DNA of 64,000 nt from Liolophura sinensis (taxonomy: Eukaryota; Mollusca; Polyplacophora; Chitonida; Chitonidae), in contig NC_088299.1 of the NCBI RefSeq assembly GCF_032854445.1, positions 14,873,608-14,937,607 of the forward strand, given 5' to 3'. The translations under genes and the position numbers were made by a program. Of the stretch, positions 35,401 to 41,309 are shown in pieces. The notes beneath the pieces are model-generated. The model had not been told where the DNA came from. It saw only the letters and a list, made by a program, of their open reading frames with translations, and searched no databases. Numbering within the stretch: position 1 is the first letter of the stretch; each line of letters opens with the position of its first letter.

Positions 35401-37728
35401 ATGTGAAGGATCAAACATTTATTCTGTCCTTAATACATCATTCAATGTACCTGCCTTTCTAAAGGTATGAAGAGTATTAAGCACCCAAGTGAGCCTCAGC
35501 TCAGATCACCAGCTTTGACCTAATTTACACTGTCTAAAACATTTGTAAATGAGGAGGAGGAGAGCCTAAATCATGTTGCCTTACATTAAGATTAAAGGAT
35601 GGAACATATCAGCTTTGTTTTTGTATGTGAACTTTCCTGTATCTAAAATACACCCTTTCTACTGTCACTACAATTGTTTCCACTTGACAACAATGTATCA
35701 GTAAACAGATACATTTTCTACCCACCAAAGCATCTGGCAGTTGTGGTATCAGTGACAGTTCAGGAAATTATACCAATATATTCCCAGCTACATGCTCCCT
35801 AGCATAGAGTTTTGACCGGGAGAAAAGCTATCCACACACCTGACCTGTCTAACATTTTTAGTAATTTTTGGATCTCCTGAATGGCATTTTTCCATGCCAA
35901 CAGAAGAGGCTCATGTGGGTGCCTCTGATGGTGTGAAATGGGATTAACACAAAACATAAAAAGGGCTCTGTTGGGGATTCTTTGATAACCTTTAGGTTTA
36001 AAACAAAAATCTTCCATTTTGATCTTGTTACAGCAGGTATTATGATGTAGTAAGGTCTCAATTTGTCACCGTAATTATACCAGTCCATGACTGAATTGAT
36101 TTAATTCACAACTAATAAACTTGGGGATCTACTTAAGTGGGCTACAGGTTGTCCTTGGAGGAATAGGCCTGTGTCCACGTTTCGTCAGTGTTTATAAACA
36201 TTTCATGCTGGGTATAACCAGAACCACAATTCTCACCAATTCAATTTCGCAAAGTTAGGTGTGTTTTTAAGGTATAGTATGTGTCTTTTTAGGAATTTTG
36301 TCATCGTAAGACGCTAACAGCTGCGATGTTTACAAGATTTCCTTGAACATTTTACAATTATTATCTCACAAAAGGAGTAATTAATTTAAAATTTCGACTC
36401 CCTCTGGAAACACAAGAACACTAGTCATCATTTCATTAAGGTAATGACAAATATGGCATCCACATGGATACAGGTGAAAACACTTCACAAATAGGTCTAT
36501 CTTGATCTAGGGGTAACGGATCCGGCATACGCGTCCAAACGCTGTAAGACCGGCTTTGCTCAACAGCAGGAGAGGAAATAATATATCTCACGAGAGCGCT
36601 CTTCACCTGTTAACAGAGTGACATTTCAAATGATCGGCGACAAAAAAAAAACAAAAAAACAAGTAATTGAATGAAATAAAAAATTTGGCACCTCTAAAAA
36701 CACAAAAAAAGGATTTCAGTTGGGGTTTTTTTGAAGGGTTTTTTGTGTAACATCAAACATATAATATATTTTAAATTTGGCCCTATAGAATTATTAAGAC
36801 ATAGTAATATTAATTTGTCCCACCACAATAAACGTATGAATTATTAGCTGCCCTTGGCAGCTCAGTCGGTAGAGTTTCCACTTCGGAGCAATGAGGTTCA
36901 ATCCACTGAACTATTTATACGAGTGATGTAAAACATAAACAAAGAATATCAAATATAATTTAATGATTAATATTTTAATTAACACTATTTCCTTGTTTGC
37001 ATCAATCAAACAATATTTTTAAAAACAGTAGATATTTTTCCTTCAAATGGAATAAAACTTGACACTTTTAAAATGAAGAAAACATATGGCTTGTAAAATG
37101 TTGGATCCATCTATATGTAGAAGGGTTGTGGATATAAGTAACAGAGAGTAAAACATGAGGTAGTTATTTCTCATGAGGTTGTAATCTGATGGTGAAGTTA
37201 ATATGTGGGTTTAGGGGCTACCAAACACCTTCCTAGAGGTTGACATCCCAAGACTGCCAAGAAGAAAGCTGTGGCTGATGTAAGACCAGCAGCAGAGATT
37301 GCGCTGGTATGATCGTCACACTGGCGGAAGTGCCTGGCACGAACATGTACTCAAAACCAAACTTTCAGACAGAACTGATACAGATGTTCTGCCCTCCACA
37401 AATTTCACAAGAAGTGTCTTGTTCAGAGTTCGGTTTTACTGCAATATATTCAGTGTTTCTGCTGCTTATAGCATGCTTCAATTTTAAACTCCGTATTCAG
37501 TATGGTGAATCTCTTAACTATCGTTTAACTGTTGTTAAGGTTGACGCCTATGAACCCCTGAAAGGTCAATAAGAGTAGCTATTTGTTCTAGGTGACTTAC
37601 CAGGCTAAGAGAGCCATGCCGATGACACAACAGATGATGGAGAGTGGGTGGCTGGCACAGAAAAGCCCATGAGTGTAGTAGATTTGAGCCACCCTGTCCT
37701 GTAGAGCTTTTAATCGTCGGGAATACAT
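11220..37728 (-). CDS. SCAP: SREBP cleavage-activating protein (SCAP), whole gene, 24 coding exons
   Basis: SCAP is a polytopic ER membrane protein that binds SREBP through its C-terminal WD40 domain and carries it in COPII vesicles to the Golgi when sterols are low. Insig retains it when sterols are high. I rebuilt the gene exon by exon from protein similarity, and all introns are GT-AG with matching phases. Predicted protein is about 1333 residues (human 1279). Order: TM1 (about 20-42), large lumenal loop 1, sterol-sensing domain (about 290-460), cytosolic and lumenal loops, last TM (about 760-785), WD40 repeats to the C-terminus. Conserved: the YIYFS tyrosine (about 307; Tyr298 in mammals), KSKWGL (Leu315), SVDIRR Asp (about 452; Asp443), and the COPII motif as MELSDL instead of MELADL (456-461). 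Exon 12 is one base short, breaking the frame. Many junctions are tandemly amplified. Confidence 0.97.
11565..11730 (-). repeat. Diverged SINE-A fragment in last SCAP intron
   Basis: ATTTATTTGATTGGTGTTTTATG then ACTCAAGAATATTTCACTTG and ATCCGCAGGTTGCTGGAAGACC, the reverse complement of the SINE-A 3' part, truncated at its head end. Confidence 0.75.
11846..13070. repeat. 81-bp minisatellite, 15 copies, last SCAP intron
   Basis: AGAGCTATTGGTGACTGTGC recurs exactly every 81 bases from 11851 to 12985. Copies differ at few sites (TTGTAG or TTGCAG; CATATCTAATG or CATCTCTAATG), and neighbouring copies share variants, which shows block-wise expansion. All six frames are closed, so it is not coding. 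Confidence 0.97.
13234..13296 (-). CDS. SCAP: SCAP coding exon 23
   Basis: Residues 1240-1260. [20 protein letters not shown] then Q, matching [21 protein letters not shown]. Only 63 nt, acceptor TTTTCAG, donor GTAAGC, phase 0. Confidence 0.95.
13595..13810. repeat. Decayed dispersed repeats between SCAP exons 22 and 23
   Basis: GCAGCTGAAACAGCAAGAGCTGGA resembles text at about 8205. From about 13700 a T-rich SINE-like tail with AATAAACCACTGACC-type text follows. Confidence 0.4.
13843..14055 (-). CDS. SCAP: SCAP coding exon 22 (WD repeats)
   Basis: Residues 1169-1239. [35 protein letters not shown] then [17 protein letters not shown], matching LASGGQDGAICLWD ... VISSGLDDLISIWDR. Acceptor CATAG is weak; donor GTGAGT, phase 0. 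Confidence 0.95.
14155..14290 (-). repeat. SINE-related fragment
   Basis: CATTTATTTATG tail and TAAACCACTGATCTTTGGCAAATTACTGATGAAC, the body shared with fragments at 20.9, 22.2, 30.8 and 41.3 kb. Confidence 0.5.
14534..14614 (-). pseudogene. Duplicate of SCAP exon 21, copy 3, with in-frame stop
   Basis: 81 nt like exon 21, acceptor and donor intact, begins GTG TAC CAG GTA TAA. The stop is at the same codon as in copy 2, so it arose before the second duplication. Confidence 0.85.
14651..14731 (-). pseudogene. Duplicate of SCAP exon 21, copy 2, with in-frame stop
   Basis: 81 nt like exon 21 with intact acceptor (TTCACAG) and donor (GTAAGA), but begins GTG TAC CAT GTG TAA, so inclusion would end translation after four codons. 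Possible poison exon. Confidence 0.85.
14768..14848 (-). CDS. SCAP: SCAP coding exon 21 (WD repeat; authentic member of a triplicated exon)
   Basis: Residues 1142-1168. [20 protein letters not shown] then TALHLDK, matching [23 protein letters not shown]. Acceptor TTGGACAG, donor GTAAGA, 81 nt, phase 0 both sides. Two further 81-nt copies follow in the intron with in-frame stops, so only this copy can code. Confidence 0.96.
15103..15263 (-). CDS. SCAP: SCAP coding exon 20 (WD repeat)
   Basis: Residues 1088-1141. [20 protein letters not shown] then SASSDHTLK, matching [29 protein letters not shown]. Acceptor ATTTCAG, donor GTAAAC, phase 0. Confidence 0.95.
15425..15495 (+). repeat. SINE tail (GGCGTTAAGCCATAATCATTCATTC type)
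   Basis: GGCTGATATTGCCGATGTGGCGTTAAGCC followed by (CATT)n. A related tail lies at about 17745-17800. Confidence 0.55.
16230..16575 (+). mobile_element. SINE-B, full-length, tRNA-derived
   Basis: Head TTGGTAGAGCGTCCGCTTCGG (A box) and GGATCAATCC (B box). Tail TTGAATACGACGTTAAACCC then (CACT)n. Flanked by a perfect 12-bp target-site duplication TCCTATTTTATG (16218-16229 and 16576-16587). A second copy is at 47.04 kb. The open frames inside are not genes. Confidence 0.9.
17476..17582 (-). CDS. SCAP: SCAP coding exon 19 (WD repeat)
   Basis: Residues 1052-1087. [20 protein letters not shown], nearly VAARLNGSLDFFSLET. Acceptor TTTTCAG, donor GTAATA, phase 1. Confidence 0.94.
18143..18228 (-). 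CDS. SCAP: SCAP coding exon 18 (WD repeat)
   Basis: Residues 1024-1051. [20 protein letters not shown] then TCICVNGNR, equivalent to [29 protein letters not shown]. Donor GTGAGA, phase 2. Confidence 0.93.
18265..18425 (-). repeat. SINE-related fragment in SCAP intron 17
   Basis: TTATTTATTTCACTGGTGTTTAATGCCG tail in reverse orientation and GTGTCTGACAAACTCCC body text. Confidence 0.5.
18780..18955 (-). repeat. SINE-A fragment next to SCAP exon 17 donor
   Basis: TTATTTATTTCACTGGTTTCAAGAATATGTC ... CATCTGCAGGTTGATGGAAGACCTTCCCACG is the reverse complement of the SINE-A 3' half. It ends about 15 bases from the exon 17 splice donor, so most of the donor-proximal intron is SINE-derived. Confidence 0.65.
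18970..19103 (-). CDS. SCAP: SCAP coding exon 17 (WD repeat)
   Basis: Residues 979-1023. [20 protein letters not shown] then GRIE, matching [22 protein letters not shown]. Donor GTTAGC is unusual but keeps the phase. A SINE fragment ends within about 30 bases of this donor. Confidence 0.92.
19474..19737 (+). mobile_element. SINE-A, near full-length, tRNA-derived
   Basis: Head GGGGCCTCCGTGGCTCAGTTTGTTAGCGC (A box) and GTGAGTTCAAGTCC (B box), conserved centre with GGTTTCCCCCGGGC, tail CTTGAGTACAGCGTAAAACACC. Short direct repeat GTACAGGT at 19466-19473 and 19738-19745. In SCAP intron 16. Confidence 0.85.
19750..19875. repeat. Dispersed repeat shared with 8.65-8.79 kb
   Basis: GTCAACAAAGGTTGACTAAC ... 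CAAGTCACATGACAAAG ... TTTAATGACAGAAGAG, the same family as at 8.65 kb. It lies directly beside the exon 16 donor. Confidence 0.55.
19892..20229 (-). CDS. SCAP: SCAP coding exon 16 (variable linker in WD domain)
   Basis: Residues 866-978. Low-conservation, hydrophilic linker between WD repeats, as in mammalian [19 protein letters not shown] and SWSPEYSL-like Ser/Asp-rich text. Supported by an open frame of 112 codons, acceptor TGGCAG, donor GTGTGT and exact phase continuity. Confidence 0.88.
20594..20709 (-). CDS. SCAP: SCAP coding exon 15 (first WD repeat)
   Basis: Residues 828-865. [20 protein letters not shown] then [19 protein letters not shown], nearly the mammalian [20 protein letters not shown]. 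Acceptor TTTGCAG, donor GTATGT, phase 2. Confidence 0.97.
20790..20950 (-). repeat. SINE-related fragment in SCAP intron 14
   Basis: TTGATTGGGTTTTGATGGAATGATG tail-like start, then GGAAACTAGGCAGCC and GGCAAGTAACTGACAAACTTTC body text. Confidence 0.45.
21573..22017 (-). CDS. SCAP: SCAP coding exon 14 (last TM)
   Basis: Residues 679-827. [14 protein letters not shown] matches YISLLPVIPVTLRL. A variable lumenal loop, a strong TM ([20 protein letters not shown]), and a basic cytosolic stretch follow, then PLILKGHAL leading into the WD40 domain (PLVLRGHLM). Donor GTAGGT, phase 0. Confidence 0.94.
22150..22300 (-). repeat. SINE-related fragment in SCAP intron 13
   Basis: TTGTTTAATGTCAGACATAAG and AGTAAACCACCAGCCTTTGACAAGTAACTAAC, the same body type as at 20.9 kb. 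Confidence 0.45.
22591..22952 (-). CDS. SCAP: SCAP coding exon 13 (TM and Gly/Pro-rich lumenal loop)
   Basis: Residues 559-678. A TM segment ([13 protein letters not shown]), a Gly/Pro-rich low-complexity stretch built on GAGP/GVGP steps not seen in mammals, an acidic stretch, then [20 protein letters not shown] matching [20 protein letters not shown]. Donor GTACTG is weak; phase 2. Confidence 0.93.
23079..23380 (-). CDS. SCAP: SCAP coding exon 12, one base short (frameshift)
   Basis: Begins LSDLHKQS (completing MELSDL) and runs 80-odd residues in one frame through a Ser/Pro-rich cytosolic loop ([19 protein letters not shown]), then reaches a stop. The conserved block [15 protein letters not shown] (mammalian LPKRLRVVYFLARTR), ending AIM before the GTAAGT donor, is in another frame of the same exon. 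The exon is 302 nt, while flanking phases (0 and 0) require a multiple of three. A one-base loss near the run of four G at 23152-23155 explains everything: sequencing/assembly error or a real null allele. Exon homology is certain, the frame break is as read. Confidence 0.9.
23421..23911. repeat. 37-bp minisatellite, about 13 copies, SCAP intron 11
   Basis: Units like GCATTCATAGCTTTTGCAAA then CTATGAAATCCTGACTA, about every 37 bases. Variant units (CATTCGTAGCTGTTG, AAAGTATGGAATCC) recur in the same order, giving a higher-order period of roughly 110-185 bases. It starts about 45 bases from the exon 12 acceptor. Confidence 0.92.
24158..24256 (-). CDS. SCAP: SCAP coding exon 11 (end of sterol-sensing domain)
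   Basis: Residues 425-457. [20 protein letters not shown] then [10 protein letters not shown]. It carries the Asp equivalent to Asp443 and ends inside the COPII-binding MELxDL motif. Acceptor TTTGTCAG, donor GTAGGT, phase 0. The acceptor side is repeated upstream, and a copy at 24376 gives a second plausible in-frame acceptor. Confidence 0.96.
24229..24470 (-). repeat. Degenerate tandem copies of the exon 11 acceptor side
   Basis: About six units of the type GTCCAAC-ATGACAAACAAACAGAATTCCTGG (+ strand). The one nearest 24256 is the real start of exon 11. The unit near 24376 reads CTTTTTCCAG|GAATTCTG on the - strand, as good an acceptor as the authentic site. Confidence 0.8.
24471..25223. other. 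SCAP intron 10, unique part
   Basis: No exon or clear repeat was seen. Separates the exon 11 acceptor array from the 23-bp donor array. Confidence 0.5.
25224..26100 (-). repeat. 23-bp minisatellite, 38 copies, splice-signal unit
   Basis: GAACTCACCTGTAGCTAAACCGA repeats every 23 bases (874 bp). On the transcribed - strand each unit reads GGTTTAGCTACAGGTGAGTTC, a 3'-splice-like CTACAG fused to a 5'-splice consensus CAG|GTGAGT. Some units have GTGGGT or GTGCGT instead. It runs directly into the 108-bp exon 10 duplications. Confidence 0.95.
26101..26700 (-). repeat. 108-bp tandem duplication of exon 10 3' half and donor, six copies
   Basis: CTCACCTGTATG(A/G)CAGGAAC starts at 26101, 26208, 26316, 26424, 26532 and 26640. 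Only the last is the authentic exon end. Each copy carries about 55 coding bases (from CTGGTGGCTGAGCTG to CCATACAG), the GTGAGT donor, and an upstream CTGGCTACAG acceptor-like site. All but the first spacing (107) are exactly 108. Confidence 0.95.
26645..26739 (-). CDS. SCAP: SCAP coding exon 10 (sterol-sensing domain)
   Basis: Residues 393-424. [20 protein letters not shown] then [11 protein letters not shown], matching SSESWSIMKNMATELGIILI ... VPAIQ. Acceptor GTTGCAG, donor CAG|GTGAGT, phase 0. The 3' half of this exon and its donor are repeated five more times downstream in the intron. Confidence 0.96.
26740..28540. other. SCAP intron 9
   Basis: 1.8-kb intron. Holds SINE tail fragments (about 27058-27110) and the full SINE-A at 27319-27583; otherwise AT-rich with nothing recognised. 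Confidence 0.6.
27319..27583 (-). mobile_element. SINE-A, full-length, young copy
   Basis: Complete element read on the - strand: head GGGCCTCCGTGGCTCAGTCG (A box), GTTGTGAGTTCAAGTCC (B box), tail GAGTACGGCGTAAAGCACC and (AAAT)n. Perfect 17-bp target-site duplication TTTCTTTGTCATATGAT (27302-27318 and 27584-27600), so a recent insertion. Confidence 0.95.
28541..28653 (-). CDS. SCAP: SCAP coding exon 9 (sterol-sensing domain)
   Basis: Residues 355-392. [20 protein letters not shown] then [17 protein letters not shown], a diagnostic SCAP sterol-sensing-domain stretch. Acceptor AATTTCAG, donor GTAGGG, phase 1. Confidence 0.96.
28735..28808 (-). repeat. SINE-A 3' fragment in SCAP intron 8
   Basis: TTGATTGGTGTTTTATGCCG then ACTCAAGAATATTTCACTTA and TACGACTGTGGCCAGC, about 70 bases of the SINE-A tail, 5'-truncated. 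Confidence 0.85.
29285..29411 (-). CDS. SCAP: SCAP coding exon 8 (sterol-sensing domain)
   Basis: Residues 313-354. [17 protein letters not shown] and [13 protein letters not shown] are nearly identical to mammalian SCAP, including the Leu equivalent to Leu315. Acceptor TTTCAG, donor GTAAGA, phase 2. Confidence 0.96.
29590..30181 (-). repeat. 36-37-bp minisatellite carrying the exon 7 splice donor
   Basis: Units built on TGTACTCACAGACAGATAAC and ATACTCACAGC. On the - strand they read CTGTCTGTGAGTACA, identical to the authentic exon 7 donor including the last exon bases. I count 22 GTGAGT sites besides the real one. The array starts exactly at the exon boundary (30181/30182). The long open frames across it are by-products. 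Confidence 0.93.
30182..30363 (-). CDS. SCAP: SCAP coding exon 7 (enters sterol-sensing domain)
   Basis: Residues 252-312. [20 protein letters not shown] is followed by a TM segment ending YIYFSV, the motif holding mammalian Tyr298, needed for Insig-dependent retention. NNT is a likely glycosylation sequon in the lumenal part. The donor GTGAGTACATT is the authentic one next to an array of about 22 similar donors (29.59-30.18 kb). Confidence 0.95.
30690..30900 (-). repeat. SINE-related fragment in SCAP intron 6
   Basis: GGTAAACCACTAACCCTTGG then GAAGTGACTGACAAACTTTTCC, the body type shared across the window; edges not resolved. Confidence 0.4.
31139..31314 (-). mobile_element. SINE-A copy, truncated, in SCAP intron 6
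   Basis: TTTATTTATTTGATTGGTGTTTTAC ... CATGAGCTGGACTTGAACTCAC in reverse orientation, lacking the tRNA-like head and with an internal deletion of the CCCGGG part. Flanked by CAATCAT on both sides. Confidence 0.8.
31410..31524 (-). CDS. SCAP: SCAP coding exon 6
   Basis: Residues 214-251. [20 protein letters not shown] matches [20 protein letters not shown] in loop 1. Acceptor TTTTAG, donor GTGAGA, phase 2. Confidence 0.93.
31824..31903 (-). CDS. SCAP: SCAP coding exon 5
   Basis: Residues 187-213. The 80-nt exon encodes [18 protein letters not shown] and so on, the counterpart of the mammalian DIIGTIHQHEPKTLQTS segment. Acceptor TTGTCAG, donor GTACGT, phase 1. Support comes from phase continuity and position. 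Confidence 0.85.
32010..32347. repeat. Degenerate about 45-bp tandem repeat, SCAP intron 4
   Basis: CATGTCAGAAGTCTGCTACAAG followed by (T/G)TGTTGG-rich text recurs about seven times, cleanest between 32210 and 32345. Confidence 0.8.
32553..32757. mobile_element. MITE-like relative of the 10.4-kb element
   Basis: Left end ATTCTTCAGCCTTTTC and right end AAAAAGGTTGAAGAAT are imperfect reverse complements. The right part (GCATAAATTCCAC ... AAGGTTGAAGA) aligns with 10575-10627. In SCAP intron 4. Confidence 0.4.
32824..32961 (-). CDS. SCAP: SCAP coding exon 4
   Basis: Residues 141-186. [21 protein letters not shown] and [12 protein letters not shown] match EELCLQVTDL ... LLPEHGCLLLSPGNFWQND in loop 1. 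Acceptor ATCACAG, donor GTGAGC, phase 2. Confidence 0.94.
33452..33612 (-). CDS. SCAP: SCAP coding exon 3
   Basis: Residues 88-140. [18 protein letters not shown] and [14 protein letters not shown] match the conserved PVAYVQQIFVK ... PLSRAF block of lumenal loop 1. Acceptor TTTCAG, donor GTAAGC, phase 2. Confidence 0.95.
34381..34513 (-). CDS. SCAP: SCAP coding exon 2
   Basis: Residues 43-87, the start of lumenal loop 1. [15 protein letters not shown] matches the mammalian YPLLKLPLPGTGPVE. Acceptor GTAG, donor GTAAGG after a Trp codon, ends in phase 0. The intron to exon 1 (3.1 kb) is the longest of the gene. Confidence 0.93.
34514..37600. other. SCAP intron 1
   Basis: 3.1-kb first coding intron. 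It holds a diverged SINE-A tail (about 34795-34870) and a tRNA-like SINE head at 36850-36912. A moderately GC-rich patch near 36500-36610 could be regulatory. No additional exon required by the protein. Confidence 0.6.
36850..36912 (+). repeat. tRNA-like SINE head
   Basis: GGCAGCTCAGTCGGTAGAG (A box) and AGGTTCAATCC (B box) with tRNA-like spacing, but no full cloverleaf that I can draw. SINE head or tRNA pseudogene. Confidence 0.55.
37601..37728 (-). CDS. SCAP: SCAP coding exon 1 (start codon, TM1)
   Basis: Residues 1-42. It starts [20 protein letters not shown] and continues GLFCASHP and a hydrophobic TM1, matching the SCAP N-terminus (HGLLCASYP in mammals). Donor GTAAGT, phase 2. ATG at 37726-37728 is the first codon in frame with the homology. 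Confidence 0.93.
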
Positions 37729-37738
37729 CTCTGTGATT

Positions 37739-37782
37739 TCAGCGCCTTGCCATCAAACAATAGTTCTCTAACCATCCTTCAT
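37739..37782 (-). promoter_or_regulatory. Two minimal upstream ORFs in the SCAP leader
   Basis: On the - strand ATGAAGGATGGTTAG (37782-37768) and ATGGCAAGGCGCTGA (37753-37739) are each four codons plus stop, and lie 11-55 bases ahead of the SCAP ATG. If both are in the mRNA they could lower SCAP translation. The transcription start is unknown. Confidence 0.35.
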
Positions 37783-39500
37783 TTTGCTTCACAGGATCAC
37801 AACACATATCTGTAGGTACCAGTTAATGTTAGTCATGCGGATATACACACACAATGCTGTGCTTTCCCTCATACAGATGTAATGTCCTCATCTGTATTCA
37901 CTCCACAACATCACTCACTATTGTCAATGAAACTGAAACAAAGCATCATAGCACAAGCTTAAGTCTAATAAAGGAGGAATTCTGCCTTGATTAAATCAAT
38001 GAACTAAAATACTAGTCCGATCATAAAATCCATAATAATTATGTATACTAGCATACAGTCATAAACGTTTTATGAAATACCTCGACATTCAAAAACATTG
38101 TGGTATGGTAGTTTCACACTGAGGTTTCTTTTGCTAGCTGTACAGACCGCAATAAAATATTATTAGGTTGTTAAAGCCTACAATATGACATCAACAGTCA
38201 TCAATCAGTAACTAGTAAAAGTGACACCCCTGAATGTTTGAAAGACTGCTTTAAAGACTGCTTTCAATGCCGAATCAAATAACAATGGATATGTTTTGCA
38301 GAGGCGGGGGGGGGGGGGGTGTTGTTCAGTAAGATAATGCCCCACTATCTGTGGATTACCACATGGTAACCGACCATTGGGCTACTAAAACTGTAAACTT
38401 ACAGGACATCAGACCGAGTCCTAGCAACAACGCCACTGCACCCCTATGTTGGGATTACCAGCAATAACGAGCACATGTGGAAATATTACAGTGACTGCGA
38501 TTTAAATCAAAAGGCACCAAAAACTCGCAACAACATTGGCTGCCACATTGTTTACACCGTTGTTGTTGCACACAGCGGATGCAAATCTACTTTGAGATCT
38601 GATCCCAAAGTTGACGGATTACTTGTCAAATCTTTTAACCTTACCCAAAGTAAATGAAAAACCGACGGCTTAAGAATGGGAGTTAAGAAGTTATTATCCT
38701 TGTATCACACTTTTTAAAGGCTTGCTTTGATGTAGATGCTTTTCCGACCGCCTTCGCTTTCGATAGGAGCACAGCCAATGATAAATTTTTTTCCGAAAAC
38801 GGACAATTTTTTCTATATCACAGTATTTGAGAATTCATCACTTAGATTTCTATTGTTCACATTTTTCCTTCAACAGTGTAAACTCTGCTTTATGTTCCAT
38901 ATGTGGAATAATGCTTAAATGTCAGGAAAATATGATCAATTTTGTATTTAAAAAGTCCGAGTTCATATTTAAGATCTACTTGTTAGGGTTATTTATACTT
39001 GAGACGATGACGCAATAGACCAAAATACAGTACCAGATAAGAATGGGTGTGGGTTGCGCACAAAGGCTCATACCTGCATCAGGCTTTTTTTATTCTTTTA
39101 TTTCACTCATGGTAAACTCCTCAGTTATCGCAATAGTCACGATAAATCTGGTTAATGACATCTGATCACGTACAAATAAATAAATAAATAAATAAATAAA
39201 CAAATAAGCGTTTGCATTAGGGCCCATTAGGACGATAAGCTGCGGTAATCAACAATTCACGTTTATGTCCAGTGTCCAGAGTATATGTAGGCCTATAAGC
39301 ATGAGTACACGTAAGTTATATGTGTACCATATAGGCCATACTAAGCATGTATATGTCTTCACAAATGTACAGCAAGAAAGAATGAATTCTCGCTTGTTAA
39401 AATCGCACATCTTAGGCCATATTTTTACTCTCTTAGATACTAACTGTATTTTTGTTCCCAATAACCTGACATTTACGAGGTTGTATAGTATATCCCCGCT
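37783..39500. promoter_or_regulatory. SCAP upstream region / intergenic
   Basis: Expected to hold the SCAP promoter, and perhaps non-coding 5' exons. I see no TATA box or sterol-response element that I would defend. Contains a run of 12 or so G near 38307 and an (AAAT)n run at about 39175-39205. Confidence 0.35.
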
Positions 39501-39760
39501 GGTTCAGTGTTGTAAGGGTTCTCTGTGACTACCAAACCCTTGATCAATGGATCGAGTCGCTAGTTCGTATCCAGGTGTAGCTGTTTCGGCTTAATTAAGT
39601 CTGCTCGGTGGTTTCCTCCATAGATAAACTGACACCTGCATCAGTAAGCCTAGTGTAGGCCTACCAGTGACAAATACCCAAGTGAACCAGTGAAAAATAC
39701 CCTAGTGAACTAGTGACAAATACTTTATACGACATTAAACGCCAATATATCAGTTTATTA
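39500..39760 (+). repeat. SINE-like element with degenerate tRNA head
   Basis: GGTTCAGTGTTGTAAGGG-type head, GTTCGTATCCAGG B-box-like, inner 22-30-bp repeats (CCAGTGACAAATACCC), tail TACGACATTAAACGCCAATA. Confidence 0.45.
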
Positions 39761-39939
39761 AAAAGGGAATTTCAGTAGGTCGTTGTATATGTATGCAATA
39801 GGCCACTGTATATGTATGCAATATATTTTAACTCCATGATTTTATCCACGGTACCGTTGTGTATTCATGCGTGACGAAGTGCCATGTATTGGCTTATTTC
39901 AGTAATATCTCCACGTACGGTATTGTCGGTTGTGATATA

Positions 39940-39990
39940 AATACCTAAATATTCTTGAATCCGGCGTAAAACACCAATCAAAAAAAATAA
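39940..39990 (+). repeat. SINE-A tail fragment
   Basis: AAATATTCTTGAATCCGGCG then TAAAACACCAATCAAAAA, the SINE-A 3' end only. Confidence 0.75.
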
Positions 39991-41085
39991 ATTTTATACC
40001 TATAAACACATTTACACATGCAAATTACAAATATAAGTTTTTCATCATGGTCCAGCTTATTTCTCTCTCATATTGTTTTACTTATTTATCTATTTATTTA
40101 TTGATTTGGCTTTTGATTTGAATAGGCTTTGTTTATATAGGTCGAACAGGCATTACACTGGAAGCTTTCAGTTTGAACAATCAGCGATTATTTTCTGGGC
40201 AGCCTGTAGAGCATAGTGACGAGGCCTCTAAATTCGCCGGGGACACACTTTAGGCGGATTTTTTTTCGCACAGACACATTTGTTAAATTTCTGAAAATCC
40301 GTCTTTTGTATCTCAGTGCCGGCAAAGGCGTATTTAGCAGGTGATCTTGTCGGCTCAGAAATTCGCTCGTATCAAACATGTCACAAAAAATTACGCTGGC
40401 GATACCACTCTGTCTGCGTAGTGTGTCCTCTCCAGCAAATTTCACATATCAAGATTTATTACCTAAAACTTTGCTGGCCACGGCCGCAGGAAAAATTCAC
40501 TTATAGTCTATAATAGCCTATATTCAGCTATCTCTAAAATCAGTCAGATGTCTAATGGTTACCAAAATTGCCTTTTTTTAACGACGCGTAACACCACAAT
40601 CTCTACAAACTGTTTTGTTGGATTTTTATGTGATTGTAAAGAATATGTAGCTTAAGTAGTTTTTCTAATTCATAATGTTAAACTCCATCGTTTCGTCTAG
40701 ACACAAGGCCTATTGCCTCAGGGGACGTCAGTCATTCAAAAGCCAATGGCATGCTGGATATTAGGTGGAGTTCAGTATGTTTGGACAGAGCGACAACAGC
40801 TACCTAAGCTGCTATCGACATAATACACTGTTTCTGATACTGCTACATTTGAAATTGTTTACACGTTTTAGTATAATATAGTGTAATGTTACTAGTAACT
40901 TACACGTTTAAACCAAAACACTTGTTCCCACTGGAAATGTATATACATATATATTGTGTCTTCCTGTGACAGGGCGAGACCATGACGGCGCCAAAGTGTC
41001 ATGCTGAAGACGTCACAAGTGACACATTATCCGTCCTGCCTCCTTGCTGTAACCTCTCAGTGCTGACCGCCATGCAAGGCAGCCA
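39991..41085. other. Intergenic, nothing recognised
   Basis: No exon-like structure or RNA gene was seen. Confidence 0.45.
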
Positions 41086-41094
41086 TGCAGAAGT

Positions 41095-41196
41095 ACCATT
41101 TTCAAAGTCTTTGGTTAGATCCGACCTGGGTTTGATCCCGGATTTCCCGATTTCGATGTGGACTCTCTAACCATTAGGCCACGGAAGCGGTCCAGT
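41095..41196 (-). repeat. tRNA-like SINE head, - strand
   Basis: On the - strand TTCCGTGGCCTAATGGTTAG (A box) and GGGATCAAACCCAGG (B box). The arms do not pair well enough for a functional tRNA. Confidence 0.55.
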
Positions 41197-41309
41197 GCAA
41201 ATGAATGCTGTTAACAGAGAAAATTGTCTATAATTTTGACAAGAGATTTGTTAAATGTTATGTATATTTGTCCCTTGACTGACTGATTGCTGAATGGATC
41301 GTTGTTTAT

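Noticed and set aside
36850-41196. Functional tRNA genes at 36.85 and 41.1 kb
   Set aside because: A and B boxes are present but I could not fold acceptor and anticodon arms; better read as SINE heads.
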